Assembly (NCBI GenBank): GCA_013911745.1
Contig: JACESO010000007.1
Location: forward strand, 1 to 51,854
Reading direction: 5' to 3'
DNA from: Sphingobium sp.
GTDB taxonomy: Bacteria; Pseudomonadota; Alphaproteobacteria; Sphingomonadales; Sphingomonadaceae
Length of the DNA stretch: 51,854 nucleotides
Every line of letters begins with the position of its first letter. Position 1 is the stretch's first letter. This document shows positions 25,052 to 33,342 of this stretch, in pieces. A program made the position numbers and the translations under genes. The notes under the pieces are model-generated. The model did no database searches and was not told the DNA's origin. It saw only the letters and a program-made list of their open reading frames with translations.

Positions 25052-25584
25052 CGTGCCGCCCCCTGCACCCGCGCCATCAACGCCTTCAGGCCGCGATGCA
25101 CCGACACCTTGACGTCCGATTCACCAATGCTCTCCGCGCTCGCCGCCTCTGCGACGCTCAGCCCCTCTATCCGGGTGGCGCGGATCATCCGCGCCTGCTT
25201 GTCCGGCAGTGCTTGCAACAGATCGTCCACGTCGAGCCTCGCGATGCTGCTCGCCTCGAAATCGGCGGCGGGCAATTCGTCGTAATCCTCGATCGGCCTC
25301 AAGCGACCCACGCGGCGGAAGTGATCGATCATTTTGTAGCGTGCGACCGCGTAAAGCCAGGCGGTGAATGTCCGTCCCCGATCATAGGAGGCACGGCGCG
25401 TGTGAACGGCAATAAGGGTATCCTGCACCAGATCCTCGACATCATCGTCAGCGCCGCGAAGTCGACGCCGGTAGAAGCCCCGCAACAGCGGAACAAGCAG
25501 GCGCAGCAATGCCTCGTGGGCGTCGGCATCGCCGTTCAGCCCATCGATCATCAATGCGCGCAGATGTTCCTCTGTGGCCTGCAT
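25048..25584 (-). CDS. sigF: ECF RNA polymerase sigma factor, SigF-like
   Basis: A 178-residue ECF sigma factor. Region 2 is visible as DVEDLVQDTLIAVHTRRASYD and FTAWLYAVARYKMIDHFRR, and region 4 as LPDKQARMIRATRIEGLSVAEAA with a helix-turn-helix ending SVHRGLKALMARV. It pairs with the downstream NrsF anti-sigma. Its own promoter carries the same GTAACC-N16-CGAA motif as the two bufferin operons, so it is autoregulated by inference. ATG 25584 has a GAGGAG site; the leader is only about 15-20 bases. Confidence 0.93.
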   Translation of the reverse strand: MQATEEHLRALMIDGLNGDADAHEALLRLLVPLLRGFYRRRLRGADDDVEDLVQDTLIAVHTRRASYDRGRTFTAWLYAVARYKMIDHFRRVGRLRPIEDYDELPAADFEASSIARLDVDDLLQALPDKQARMIRATRIEGLSVAEAASAESIGESDVKVSVHRGLKALMARVQGAAR

Positions 25585-25604
25585 TCATTCTCCTCGCCTG
25601 CATG

Positions 25605-25630
25605 TTCGGGCCAGGGCTCGGACAGGTTAC
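25605..25630 (-). promoter_or_regulatory. SigF-type autoregulatory promoter of sigF-nrsF
   Basis: GTAACC at 25625-25630 (minus strand), 16 bases, then CGAA at 25605-25608, ending 20 bases before the sigF start. It is back-to-back with the bufA1 promoter: the two GTAACC boxes are 33 bases apart and point away from each other. Confidence 0.85.
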
Positions 25631-25663
25631 AGCGTCAATGAAAAATTTTCGCGCCGGTCGGCT

Positions 25664-25689
25664 GTAACCGGAGGCATGTCTGCCACGAA
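25664..25689 (+). promoter_or_regulatory. SigF-type ECF promoter of bufA1-doxX
   Basis: GTAACC at 25664-25669, exactly 16 bases, then CGAA at 25686-25689. The bufA1 start is about 100 bases downstream, so this transcript has a long leader that includes a stable hairpin. Motif and spacing equal the two minus-strand promoters of the locus. Confidence 0.85.
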
Positions 25690-25733
25690 CTTGCCGCCGT
25701 GACACGGGCTTCCCCCGCCTCCTCCCCGGTCAC

Positions 25734-25762
25734 CGCGCGGCTCGGCCAGTCCGAGCCGCGCG
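25734..25762 (+). promoter_or_regulatory. Perfect 12-bp hairpin in the bufA1 5' leader
   Basis: CGCGCGGCTCGG and CCGAGCCGCGCG pair perfectly around a five-base loop, about 30 bases before the bufA1 start codon and 14 before its AGAGAGG ribosome-binding region. It probably stabilises the leader of this highly expressed small-peptide message. A regulatory switch is possible but no alternative pairing was found by eye. Confidence 0.5.
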
Positions 25763-25792
25763 AAGAGGCGCCGGATCAGAGAGGACATCATC

Positions 25793-26068
25793 ATGCGTAC
25801 CACCCATGCTGCGATCGCTGCAGGCATCGCCGTCGCTTCGGCAGCCGCGATCGCCATTCCCACCAATGCCCAGGAAAAGCCGAAGATGGAAAAATGCTAC
25901 GGCGTCTCGCTTGCGGGCAAGAACGACTGCGCGGCCGGCCCCGGCACGAGCTGCGCGGGCACGTCCAAGGTCAATTACCAGGGCAACGCCTGGAAGCTGG
26001 TGAAGGCCGGAACCTGCACCTCGATCAAGACGCCCAAGGGCAACGGATCGCTCACCCCCAAGGCATGA
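25793..26068 (+). CDS. bufA1: Bufferin-type precursor peptide, BufA1-like (DUF2282)
   Basis: A 91-residue exported peptide with a signal sequence ending near TNAQ (residue 27). The mature part has four cysteines at 35, 46, 54 and 75 in [18 protein letters not shown] and AGTC, and ends GNGSLTPKA. This fits DUF2282 (BufA1/GigA), a copper-binding RiPP precursor group. It shares the CYG motif and the GSLT-PK tail with BufA2 encoded 1.5 kb away. Its operon contains doxX but no MNIO enzyme or DUF2063 partner. It must therefore use BufB/BufC from the neighbouring operon, use enzymes elsewhere, or stay unmodified. Confidence 0.88.
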   Translation: MRTTHAAIAAGIAVASAAAIAIPTNAQEKPKMEKCYGVSLAGKNDCAAGPGTSCAGTSKVNYQGNAWKLVKAGTCTSIKTPKGNGSLTPKA

Positions 26069-26075
26069 CCGAAGA

Positions 26076-26101
26076 GGCCGGGACGATCGACCGTCCCGGC
26101 C
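26076..26101 (+). terminator. Perfect 10-bp hairpin between bufA1 and doxX (attenuator or mRNA stabiliser)
   Basis: GGCCGGGACG and CGTCCCGGCC pair perfectly around a six-base loop, seven bases after the bufA1 stop and 16 before doxX. No U-run follows, so readthrough into doxX is expected at some level. Placement and stem length mirror the hairpin after bufA2. Confidence 0.6.
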
Positions 26102-26117
26102 ATGCTGGAGACAATCG

Positions 26118-26585
26118 ATGCTCGTCCAAGTTTATGACCTTGCCGGTCGGCGGCTCGCGGCGCTGCTGCCGGACGCGCTGCTGCTGCTCGTCGGCCGTCT
26201 GGCCATCGCGTCCATATTCTTCCTGTCCGGCCGCACCAAGGTGGAGGGCGTTTTAACGATCACGGACAGCACATATGAGTTGTTCCGCACCGAATATGCC
26301 CTGCCGCTGCTGCCGCCTGACATAGCGGCGGTGATGGGGACGGCGGCGGAACACGTCTTTCCAATCCTGCTGGTGCTGGGGCTGGGCACGCGTTTCTCGG
26401 CGCTGGCTCTCCTGATGATGACTGCGGTGATCGAGATTTTCGTCTATCCCGACGCATGGCCCACGCATCTCGGCTGGGTCGCGATCCTTCTACCCCTGAT
26501 TGCACGCGGTGGCGGTGGCTGGTCAATGGATGCCTTGTTGCGGAAGGGATCACTTGCCGGTCAGGTCTGCAGAATGGTCGGTTGA
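26118..26585 (+). CDS. DoxX family membrane protein
   Basis: A 155-residue inner-membrane protein with four predicted helices. DoxX family features are [22 protein letters not shown] near the N-terminus, [19 protein letters not shown] in the centre and a C-terminal [11 protein letters not shown]. DoxX proteins are commonly encoded beside DUF2282/BufA genes and are thought to be redox-linked membrane partners; the role is not established. A GGAG site precedes ATG 26118. It is the second gene of the SigF-driven bufA1 operon. Confidence 0.88.
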   Translation: MLVQVYDLAGRRLAALLPDALLLLVGRLAIASIFFLSGRTKVEGVLTITDSTYELFRTEYALPLLPPDIAAVMGTAAEHVFPILLVLGLGTRFSALALLMMTAVIEIFVYPDAWPTHLGWVAILLPLIARGGGGWSMDALLRKGSLAGQVCRMVG

Positions 26586-26767
26586 AAAATCGTATTTAGC
26601 GTCAGCTTCTCGCGCGAACGCGGAACATGGACGTCGCCATCCATCGTAAGGATACAAGGACGGCCGGCTCATCCCGGTCGCGCCACCGTTAATTTTCTCA
26701 TCTTAGATGGCGGTAAGCCAATCGCCGACTCGCTGCGGGAACCATCGCTATGGCTTAGCGACGCTTC

Positions 26768-26940
26768 TTACGCTGGTCGCCCATTGGCTTGGCCCGACGA
26801 CCGGACATTCCGCGGCGATGCGCCATAGCGCTTGCAGAAATTGCGGTCGAAGCTACTCAAGTCATTGAAACCCGATCGGAACGCAACCTCGGTAATCGTC
26901 CGTTTCGGAACAATATCGTCGCACCATCTTCCCTTGGCAG
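26768..26940 (-). pseudogene. Remnant of an AraC family regulator (C-terminal helix-turn-helix)
   Basis: A minus-strand frame with stop at 26768-26770 reads VPKRTITEVAFRSGFNDLSS, then FDRNFCKRYGASPRNVRSSG, a typical second half of an AraC DNA-binding domain. No intact N-terminal part or start codon is connected, so I call it a fragment. The rest of the 866-base gap 26586-27451 has only short frames without recognisable similarity; a 91-codon plus-strand frame at 26941-27216 overlaps the remnant edge and I cannot support it as a gene. The fragment may be the remains of a regulator of the TonB receptor that follows. Confidence 0.55.
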
Positions 26941-27451
26941 ATGCTGGACGGCGCGCCGACGACCATAGTGCTGATCCTGCGTAATGAAAGCGCGACGGGG
27001 CCTGGCCTTGCGCTGCCGCAAGTCCCGGCTAGGCAGAAGATGGTGTCGCAGAAGGAAATACTGCTGAGCGTATCCAACGCCAACCCTTCCTGGTTTCGGT
27101 GGAAATCCCGATCGGAACGCCCGGACAGAAAAATCATCGCGCAGGGCGAAACGCTGACCGAGATGGGCGGTATCGCGACCTTATCCCAGTCGCTTGCAGG
27201 CGGGGAAGAGGCCTAACTGCGTCACAGCTACTGAGACATAACCCGCGACGCAAGTTGAAAGAGACGCCAAAGTCCTCGCTGTCGTCGACTCAAGCGGGTC
27301 ACTCGGCAATCGAATTTCGTGCCTCGGATGCGGACGGTCAGCAACTGCTGTTCCGGGGGTGATCCCGTTCAGCCAGTGCCCCTTGCGCCGAACGCTCAGT
27401 CGTTCTACTGCGAATGAACCGCATTAGCGAATCTGTTGATAGGGGGCTGAT

Positions 27452-29557
27452 TTGTTTGTCATTCGTGCGGCGCTGCTTGCGTCCGCTTCTCTCTGCACCA
27501 CTGCGGCTTATGCTGGGCAGATAGCTGTTCCTTCCCCCGAAGCCGTAGAAGGGGACCAGATCATCGTCACCGGCCGCGCCCAGCGCCTGTACCGCACCGA
27601 GACGACGACTGTGGGGAAAAGCGCTCAAGATCCGCTCGACATTCCGCAGGCCCTGCAGGTTATCAACAAGGATCTGTTCGCCGATCAGGGCGCGCGCGAC
27701 GCGACGGACATTTATCGCAACATCTCGGGCGTCAGCTTCTTCAGCTATGCCGGCGTCACCTTCCGCGGCTTCCGGCAGGATCAGTCCTTCTACGACGGCA
27801 TGCGGGGCAACCCTTTCATCGGCTTTTCGGTGCCCCAGCTCTTCAACATCGAGCGGGTCGAGGTGCTCAAAGGTCCGGCGGGCCTCTTCTTCGGACCGGG
27901 CTCGCCGGGCGGCATCATAAACTATGTGTCGAAGGTGCCGGATACCAAGACGGCAATGCGGCTTGTGGCGACCGGCGGCAACTATGATCGTCGCGGCGTA
28001 TCAGCGGAAGCGACCGGCCCGGTCGATGACAACGGCATCGTTACCTATCGGCTTGGCGGCTTTTACGAAGCCATGAACCCCTATCGGGTGAACACGAAGA
28101 ATGTGTCGCTGATCGGCGATGGCGGCGTGGCGATCCGGACGAACGAAGGCGGCAAGCTGACGCTCCAGGCGACGGTCTACGACAATGACCTGCAAGCGAA
28201 CCGGCTGCGCGGTGTGCTCACCGATAATGCCGGCAATTTCCTGACCGACATCCGCTGGAACGCCAACGAGCCCACGGATTTCCTGCATCTGAAGTCGCAC
28301 GCCTACCAGGCGCGCTACGCTACGGCGATCGGCGATGCCGTCGCCTTCGACGCCGGTGTGCGCTACTTCAAGGCGACGGAGACACAGCAATATCACGAAC
28401 CGCGCGGATTCGTGGCGGGAAGCACCGATCTTGTCGCGCGCGAGTTTCGCGACCAGATCCGCGATGTGGACGGACTTTCCTTTTCTGCCAACCTGACGGC
28501 ACGCGTGGATCTGCTGGGCATGGAGCATAAATTCCAGACTGGCGCGGACTGGTATGACGAAACGAGCGTACTCAACAGCCGCATCCTGCGTGCGGGTGTG
28601 ACGCCGCTCAGCCTTAGCAACCCGGTCTATACCAACAGCGCGCGTGATGTGGCTCGGGCGGCCCTGCTGCCCTTCACCGTCACCGACACCCGCACCAAGC
28701 GCAAGGGCGCCTATCTGCAGGACCAGATCAGCCTGACCGATAGGGTCATGCTGGTGGGCGGCGTCCGATATGACAAATTCGAGGACGGCGTCGTGGGCAA
28801 CCGCTTCTACACCGACGATGACGTCACCTTCCGCACGGGCGCCATTTTCAAACCGCGTAAGGATGTTTCGGTCTATGTGAGTTGGTCGCAGAGTTTCGAG
28901 CCGCAGAGCGCGTCTAGCCAGACGGTCGATGCAGGCGGTCCGTTCGCCCCGGTAACGGGCGATCAGTTCGAAGGCGGGGTCAAGACAGACCTGTTCGACG
29001 GCCGCCTTCAGGCCAACTTCGCCGCCTACCGGATCGTGCGGAAGAACATCCTGCAAGCGGACCCCAGCCTGCCGCCCGTCAACGGCCAGGATCAATTGCG
29101 CCCGATCGGCGAGGTCACGAGCAAGGGGTTGGAGTTCGACCTGTCGACCGATATCACCGCCAACTGGGTCGCACTGGTCAACTACGGCTATAACGATACG
29201 AAGATCACCGGAACGATTACGGGGCAGGCGATCACCAACGCAGTCGGCGACCGTTTCGCCAATGCTCCCAAGCATAAGCTCGGCTTCTGGACGCGCCATC
29301 AGGTGCCGGCCATCGACGCGGCCTTTGCCGTGGGCGGGGAATATGTATCGCGACGCATCAGCCTCTCCGGACAAGGCGTGAAGCCCTACACGATCTTCGA
29401 TGCGTCCATCACCAAGGGGCTGGGCTTTGCCGAACTGATGCTGCGGGTCGATAATATCTTCGACAAGGTCTACGCGGCCTCCGGCTTTTCCGCACAGAGC
29501 GGGCATTTCCCAGGGGAGCCTCGCACCTTCCTCGCTGAACTGCGCTTCAGCTTCTAA
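27452..29557 (+). CDS. TonB-dependent siderophore receptor
   Basis: Outer-membrane receptor of 701 residues. A signal peptide ends near TAAYAG (residue 22), followed by a TonB box-like EGDQIIVTG, a plug domain (DIPQALQVINKDLF, RVEVLKGPAGLFFGPGSPGGIINYVSK) and a 22-strand barrel ending in RTFLAELRFSF with a terminal Phe. The GIINYVSK pattern is typical of FpvA/FhuE-like siderophore receptors. The frame starts at a TTG codon preceded by AGGGGG; no ATG gives a full signal peptide. It is followed four bases later by a PepSY membrane protein, so the pair probably imports and reduces an Fe(III)-siderophore. Confidence 0.93.
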   Translation: MFVIRAALLASASLCTTAAYAGQIAVPSPEAVEGDQIIVTGRAQRLYRTETTTVGKSAQDPLDIPQALQVINKDLFADQGARDATDIYRNISGVSFFSYAGVTFRGFRQDQSFYDGMRGNPFIGFSVPQLFNIERVEVLKGPAGLFFGPGSPGGIINYVSKVPDTKTAMRLVATGGNYDRRGVSAEATGPVDDNGIVTYRLGGFYEAMNPYRVNTKNVSLIGDGGVAIRTNEGGKLTLQATVYDNDLQANRLRGVLTDNAGNFLTDIRWNANEPTDFLHLKSHAYQARYATAIGDAVAFDAGVRYFKATETQQYHEPRGFVAGSTDLVAREFRDQIRDVDGLSFSANLTARVDLLGMEHKFQTGADWYDETSVLNSRILRAGVTPLSLSNPVYTNSARDVARAALLPFTVTDTRTKRKGAYLQDQISLTDRVMLVGGVRYDKFEDGVVGNRFYTDDDVTFRTGAIFKPRKDVSVYVSWSQSFEPQSASSQTVDAGGPFAPVTGDQFEGGVKTDLFDGRLQANFAAYRIVRKNILQADPSLPPVNGQDQLRPIGEVTSKGLEFDLSTDITANWVALVNYGYNDTKITGTITGQAITNAVGDRFANAPKHKLGFWTRHQVPAIDAAFAVGGEYVSRRISLSGQGVKPYTIFDASITKGLGFAELMLRVDNIFDKVYAASGFSAQSGHFPGEPRTFLAELRFSF

Positions 29558-29560
29558 TCC

Positions 29561-30745
29561 ATGGGCAAGGCAAATGCCAAGAAGGGCCGCTCGCTCTGGT
29601 GGGTGGTGCATAGCTGGATCGGGCTAAAGCTCTCCATCTTCCTGACCTTCATCCTCGCGACCGGCACGCTTGCGGTCTTCGCCCATGAGATCGACTGGCT
29701 GGTGACACCGGCCATGCGTGTATCGCCGCGCACGGAACCGGTCGCCTCCTGGGGGGCGTTGGCGTACGCGGTGACGCGCGCGGCGCCGGAGGCACGGCTT
29801 CAGACGCTCTACGCGCCCATCGACCCGTGGTTCGCCGCCGAAGCATGGGTCAGCCATGGCAAAGGCGCGCCTGAGCGGGTCTATGTCGATCCCTGGACGG
29901 CGGAGGTGACCGGCCAGCACGGCTGGGCCAATGTCCACCGCTTCCTGCGGCAGGTGCATCGCCATCTCATGTTGCCGACGAAGATCGGCATTCCGCTGGT
30001 GTCTTCACTCGCGCTGCTGCTGACGGTGTCGCTGATATCGGGTATCGTCACCTACAAGAAATGGTGGCGCGGCTTCTTCCGCGCACCGCGCGCAGGCGAC
30101 ACTCGTCGCCTGACTGGCGACCTGCATCGCCTGATAGGCGTGTGGAGCCTCTGGTTCGTCGCGCTCATCGCGCTGACGGGCGTCTGGTATCTGGTCGAGA
30201 CGTTGGGCGGGAGCGCGCCCGTGCCGGAAATGCCGCGGACTGCCGCCAATGCTCCCCCGGTCGGCGCCCGGCTTGACAGCCTCGTCGCACTTGCCCGGCG
30301 ATCAGACCAGCAGCTCGATATACGGGAAATCCGCTTCACGCAGGAGCACGGCGTCATATTCCTCGGGCAGTCTTCTGCCTGGCTTGTGCGCGATCGAGCT
30401 AATGGCGTCGCGGTCGATCCTGTAACGCAAAGGGTGATCGCCCGACTGGATGGCCGCGATCTCACTATCCATCAGCGCATTTCCGAAATGGCCGACCCGC
30501 TGCACTTCGGCACGTTCGGCGGGCTCTGGACGAAGGTGATCTGGTTCCTCTTCGGCGCGGCCCTTACCGCCATGGCAGTGACCGGCACGATGATCTATGC
30601 AACACGATTAGCAAAGGCCGCTCCAATCGATGAAAGCGGCTGGCAGCTGGCTTGGCGCGGCATGGGGATATGGGCCTATATCGGTATCGCCCTTATTTTT
30701 GTGGCTTTGGCGCTCACCCCAGGCGCGATCGGCGGCGCGAGTTGA
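29561..30745 (+). CDS. PepSY-associated membrane protein (putative siderophore ferric reductase)
   Basis: A 394-residue inner-membrane protein with four main transmembrane segments: LKLSIFLTFILATGTLAVF, one near residue 150, LWFVALIALTGVWYL near 215, and one near 325. A helix starts at HSWIGL and conserved His residues occur at VHRFLRQVHRHLM and LHFGTF. This PiuB/FoxB/FegB-like family, often next to siderophore receptors, is associated with reduction and release of iron from siderophores. It starts three bases after the receptor stop, so the two are co-transcribed. Confidence 0.88.
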   Translation: MGKANAKKGRSLWWVVHSWIGLKLSIFLTFILATGTLAVFAHEIDWLVTPAMRVSPRTEPVASWGALAYAVTRAAPEARLQTLYAPIDPWFAAEAWVSHGKGAPERVYVDPWTAEVTGQHGWANVHRFLRQVHRHLMLPTKIGIPLVSSLALLLTVSLISGIVTYKKWWRGFFRAPRAGDTRRLTGDLHRLIGVWSLWFVALIALTGVWYLVETLGGSAPVPEMPRTAANAPPVGARLDSLVALARRSDQQLDIREIRFTQEHGVIFLGQSSAWLVRDRANGVAVDPVTQRVIARLDGRDLTIHQRISEMADPLHFGTFGGLWTKVIWFLFGAALTAMAVTGTMIYATRLAKAAPIDESGWQLAWRGMGIWAYIGIALIFVALALTPGAIGGAS

Positions 30746-30875
30746 GAATGTCGACTTCCCCTGCGCTCAGCGAGCGCCTGAAAGTTCTCAACCGGAGTGA
30801 CTGGTTATTGGTTCGCCTACCCGCGTCATGACAGGCAGTTGGATCAAGTGGCTTTCATGAGGCGAAGAGTGAGGA

Positions 30876-30898
30876 GGCCGGCTCCGGGCGAGCCGGCC
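30876..30898 (-). terminator. Candidate terminator hairpin between convergent genes
   Basis: GGCCGGCTC and GAGCCGGCC form a perfect nine-base stem with a five-base loop, between the PepSY gene (plus) and the DJ-1/PfpI gene (minus). The minus side continues TCCTCACTCTTCGCC, moderately T-rich, so it most likely ends the DJ-1/PfpI transcript, perhaps both. The rest of 30746-30925 shows nothing else. Confidence 0.5.
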
Positions 30899-30925
30899 CC
30901 ATCATGCGATTTTGCCTGCTCGCGT

Positions 30926-31621
30926 TCAGCGCAGCGCCGCCAGCACCGCCTCGGCAAGAGGCTCGCTCGACGCCGGGTTCTGGCCCGTCATCAGGTTGCC
31001 ATCGCGGACGACAAAAGCGCCCCAGTTCGGACCCTTTTCGTAGCGCGCGCCGGCCTTACGTAACGTGTCGGCAAGCAGCCAGGGTGCATTATCGGCTGTG
31101 CCAAGCTCCACCTCCTCCTCGTCGCTGAACGATGTCATCGCCCGGCCGGCAAAGGGCCAGTTCCCATCAGTGGCACGGGTTGCCAGCAAAGCCGCCTGGC
31201 CGTGGCAGACCGGGGCGATGAGAATGCCGGCTCGATCCGCTTCGATCAGGATCCGGCCCATATCCTTGTCTTTGTAGAGATCCTCGACCGGGCCGTGGCC
31301 TCCCGGGATCACGATTGCGTCATAGTTGCGACCGTCCACATCGGCGAGGACGAGAGGCTTGGCGAGACGATCGGCGATGCTGTCGAGATAGGCCTGGAAG
31401 TGATCGACCTTCTCCTGCCCGACTACATCCGGGCTCATGCTGTGAGGATCGATTTTCGGCGAGACACCGCCAGGCGTCGCGATGTCTACAGCGCAGCCGG
31501 CGGCGACGAACTTTTCGTCCATCACAACAAATTCCTCGGCCCAGACGCCGCTTTCATATTTGCTGCCGTCAGCGCGGGTCCACTGAGTCGCGGCCGACAG
31601 AACGATCAAAATCTTGGTCAT
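30926..31621 (-). CDS. DJ-1/PfpI family (type 1 glutamine amidotransferase-like) protein
   Basis: A 231-residue protein with the DJ-1/PfpI fold. The nucleophile elbow is APVCHGQAALL (Cys followed by His) and the ligand Glu lies in the YESGVWAEEF segment, with YDAIVIPGGHGPVEDL upstream. This matches the Hsp31-like branch with possible chaperone, deglycase or glyoxalase III activity. ATG 31621 has an AAGGAG site; upstream in-frame codons are rejected because they lack one and look non-coding. A LysR gene is read divergently (31880). Confidence 0.9.
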   Translation of the reverse strand: MTKILIVLSAATQWTRADGSKYESGVWAEEFVVMDEKFVAAGCAVDIATPGGVSPKIDPHSMSPDVVGQEKVDHFQAYLDSIADRLAKPLVLADVDGRNYDAIVIPGGHGPVEDLYKDKDMGRILIEADRAGILIAPVCHGQAALLATRATDGNWPFAGRAMTSFSDEEEVELGTADNAPWLLADTLRKAGARYEKGPNWGAFVVRDGNLMTGQNPASSEPLAEAVLAALR

Positions 31622-31879
31622 GTCATTCTCCTTCAGCGTGTTGAGGCCGCGCCGACTCTGGGGATCGGCACGATCCAGAGGGTGGACAGCCAGCCAGGCA
31701 GACGAAGGGACTTCTCGCTCGGAACACATATTCCGCGCGTTATCAGCCTCGGTCTGATGAATGCCTGCCATTCCGTCGAAGCAAGTCGTCTTGCTCCGGT
31801 GGTATCGGAAATAGTGCGCTATAGCGGCAGTAACAAAGACTTTGCATGTTGGTCAGCCATGCCTGTAAGCTATGGCTCT

Positions 31880-32785
31880 ATGGAACTGCGCCATCTCCGC
31901 TACTTCGTCGCCGTCGCTGAAACGGGTAGCCTGACCGAGGCTGCCGAGCGGCGGCTTCATACGTCACAACCGTCGTTGAGCCGGCAACTTAAGGATCTGG
32001 AGCTGGAAGTCGGCGCGCAACTTTTCGTGCGAGGGCCGCGTGGGATTGCGCTCACCTCCGCAGGACGGGCATTCCTCGATCATGCCCGGCTCGCACTTGC
32101 TCAGGCGAACGAAGCGGTCGCCTCCGCCCGGCGCGCTGCCAAGCCGGCCAAGGCCCGTTTTTCGGTTGGCTTTCTGACTGGGCAGGAGGTCGAATGGCTC
32201 CGGCACGTCAGCAGCCTTTTACGCGACGAATTGCGGAACGTCGATTTCCGCGTCACCAGCGATTTTTCGACGGCGATCGGCGCTGCGGTCCAGCGAGGCC
32301 ATATCGATCTTGGCTTTTCGCGGATTGAGCCGCAGCCGGACGTCACCTACAAGGTGATCGCTTATGAACCGATCGTCGTCGTAATGCCGCGAGAACATCC
32401 TCTCGCTGCCGGCCGGGAGGTCGATTCCCGCGCAATCGATCCGCAGAGTTTCATTGGCTATGCTGACCCGCCACATGTCTTGCGGGGCATTGTGGAACGC
32501 TACTTCCGGGACCGTAATCTGGCAATGGCCCCGACCCACTTCCTGGACGGATACGCTACCGGCATTTCACTTGTCGCCTCGACCAGAGGGGTGACGCTGC
32601 TTCCGGCTTACGTGGAAGCGCTCTTGCCCGCCTCGCTCGTCAGTCGTCCGCTTGCCGGCAATGGCCCCGTCATCGAGATCGCCGCTGGTTATCGCGCGGA
32701 CAATCCTTCCCCAACTCTAGCCGTATTCCTACGCAATATAGATCGATTAGTCGCCGAACGTGAGATGATTGCAGCCGGGCAATAA
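31880..32785 (+). CDS. LysR family transcriptional regulator
   Basis: A 301-residue LTTR beginning MELRHLRYFVAVAETGSLTEAA, with QPSLSRQLKDLELEVGAQLF completing the winged helix and a C-terminal effector domain. ATG 31880 gives the standard N-terminus; the open frame extends far upstream (to 31202) across the divergent DJ-1/PfpI gene only by chance. ATG 31859 is an alternative. It lies divergent from the DJ-1/PfpI gene with a 258-base gap and probably controls it. Confidence 0.9.
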   Translation: MELRHLRYFVAVAETGSLTEAAERRLHTSQPSLSRQLKDLELEVGAQLFVRGPRGIALTSAGRAFLDHARLALAQANEAVASARRAAKPAKARFSVGFLTGQEVEWLRHVSSLLRDELRNVDFRVTSDFSTAIGAAVQRGHIDLGFSRIEPQPDVTYKVIAYEPIVVVMPREHPLAAGREVDSRAIDPQSFIGYADPPHVLRGIVERYFRDRNLAMAPTHFLDGYATGISLVASTRGVTLLPAYVEALLPASLVSRPLAGNGPVIEIAAGYRADNPSPTLAVFLRNIDRLVAEREMIAAGQ

Positions 32786-33342
32786 ATGCAATCCGGCCCG
32801 CTCGTCGAACGGGGTGCCATCCACCTCCTCGATCAGTCCGGCAAGGCTGTTGGTGGATAGGCGCAGCAGCACCACCGCGATGCCGGTGCCAGGGAAAAGG
32901 CCGTCGTTCACCGATGTCGCCGGAGCGCGCGCCGTCATCCGCGCATAGATGTCGTCAACCAGCGCGCGGAACGCCGGATCGAGTCGGTCGCCGCTGCGGC
33001 AGATCGACCGTGGTTTCCGCCGCCACCCGGCCGGGATTGGAGGAGAAGACGGATGCGGTCGCACATCAGCACGGCCTTCTCGATATTGTGGGTCACGACC
33101 AGGATCGATTGGATCGGCATCCGCCCCTCGCACCACAGATCGAGCAAGTCGATGCGCAGCGTCTCGGCGGTGGGCATGTCCAGCACCCAGAAGGGCTCGT
33201 CCACCAGCAGCAGCGAGGGATCGTTCACGACCGCGCGGGCGAGGGACGGATAATCACGGCCAGGGCGAAGGTCACCGGGTCGGCGGCTGGTGCGGGCGGC
33301 CTCATCGAGCTCTTGAAGATCAGTGCCCTTGCCGATGCCCAT
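32786..33342 (-). pseudogene. Decayed nitrate/sulfonate-type ABC transporter ATPase
   Basis: Minus-strand frames read as the C-terminal half of an ABC ATPase with the AAA-associated domain: ARAVVNDPSLLLVDEPFWVLD (Walker B), ETLRIDLLDLWCEGRMPIQS, VVTHNIEKAVLMCDRIRLL in one frame. After a frameshift, RLDPAFRALVDDIYARMTAR and LRLSTNSLAGLIEEVDGTPF follow in another. Walker A, the signature motif and the end of the C-terminal domain are absent. The gap between the LysR gene and the FAH-fold gene is filled by this remnant. Confidence 0.7.

Noticed and set aside
26941-27216. 91-codon plus-strand frame as a gene
   Set aside because: No ribosome-binding site, no recognised family, and it overlaps the edge of the AraC remnant.
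28001-29611. 536-codon open frame antisense to the TonB receptor
   Set aside because: No recognisable similarity; mirrors the barrel-coding region of an intact receptor with signal peptide and terminal Phe.
31202-31879. N-terminal extension of the second LysR protein by 226 codons
   Set aside because: It runs antisense through the DJ-1/PfpI gene; the LTTR domain begins at ATG 31880.
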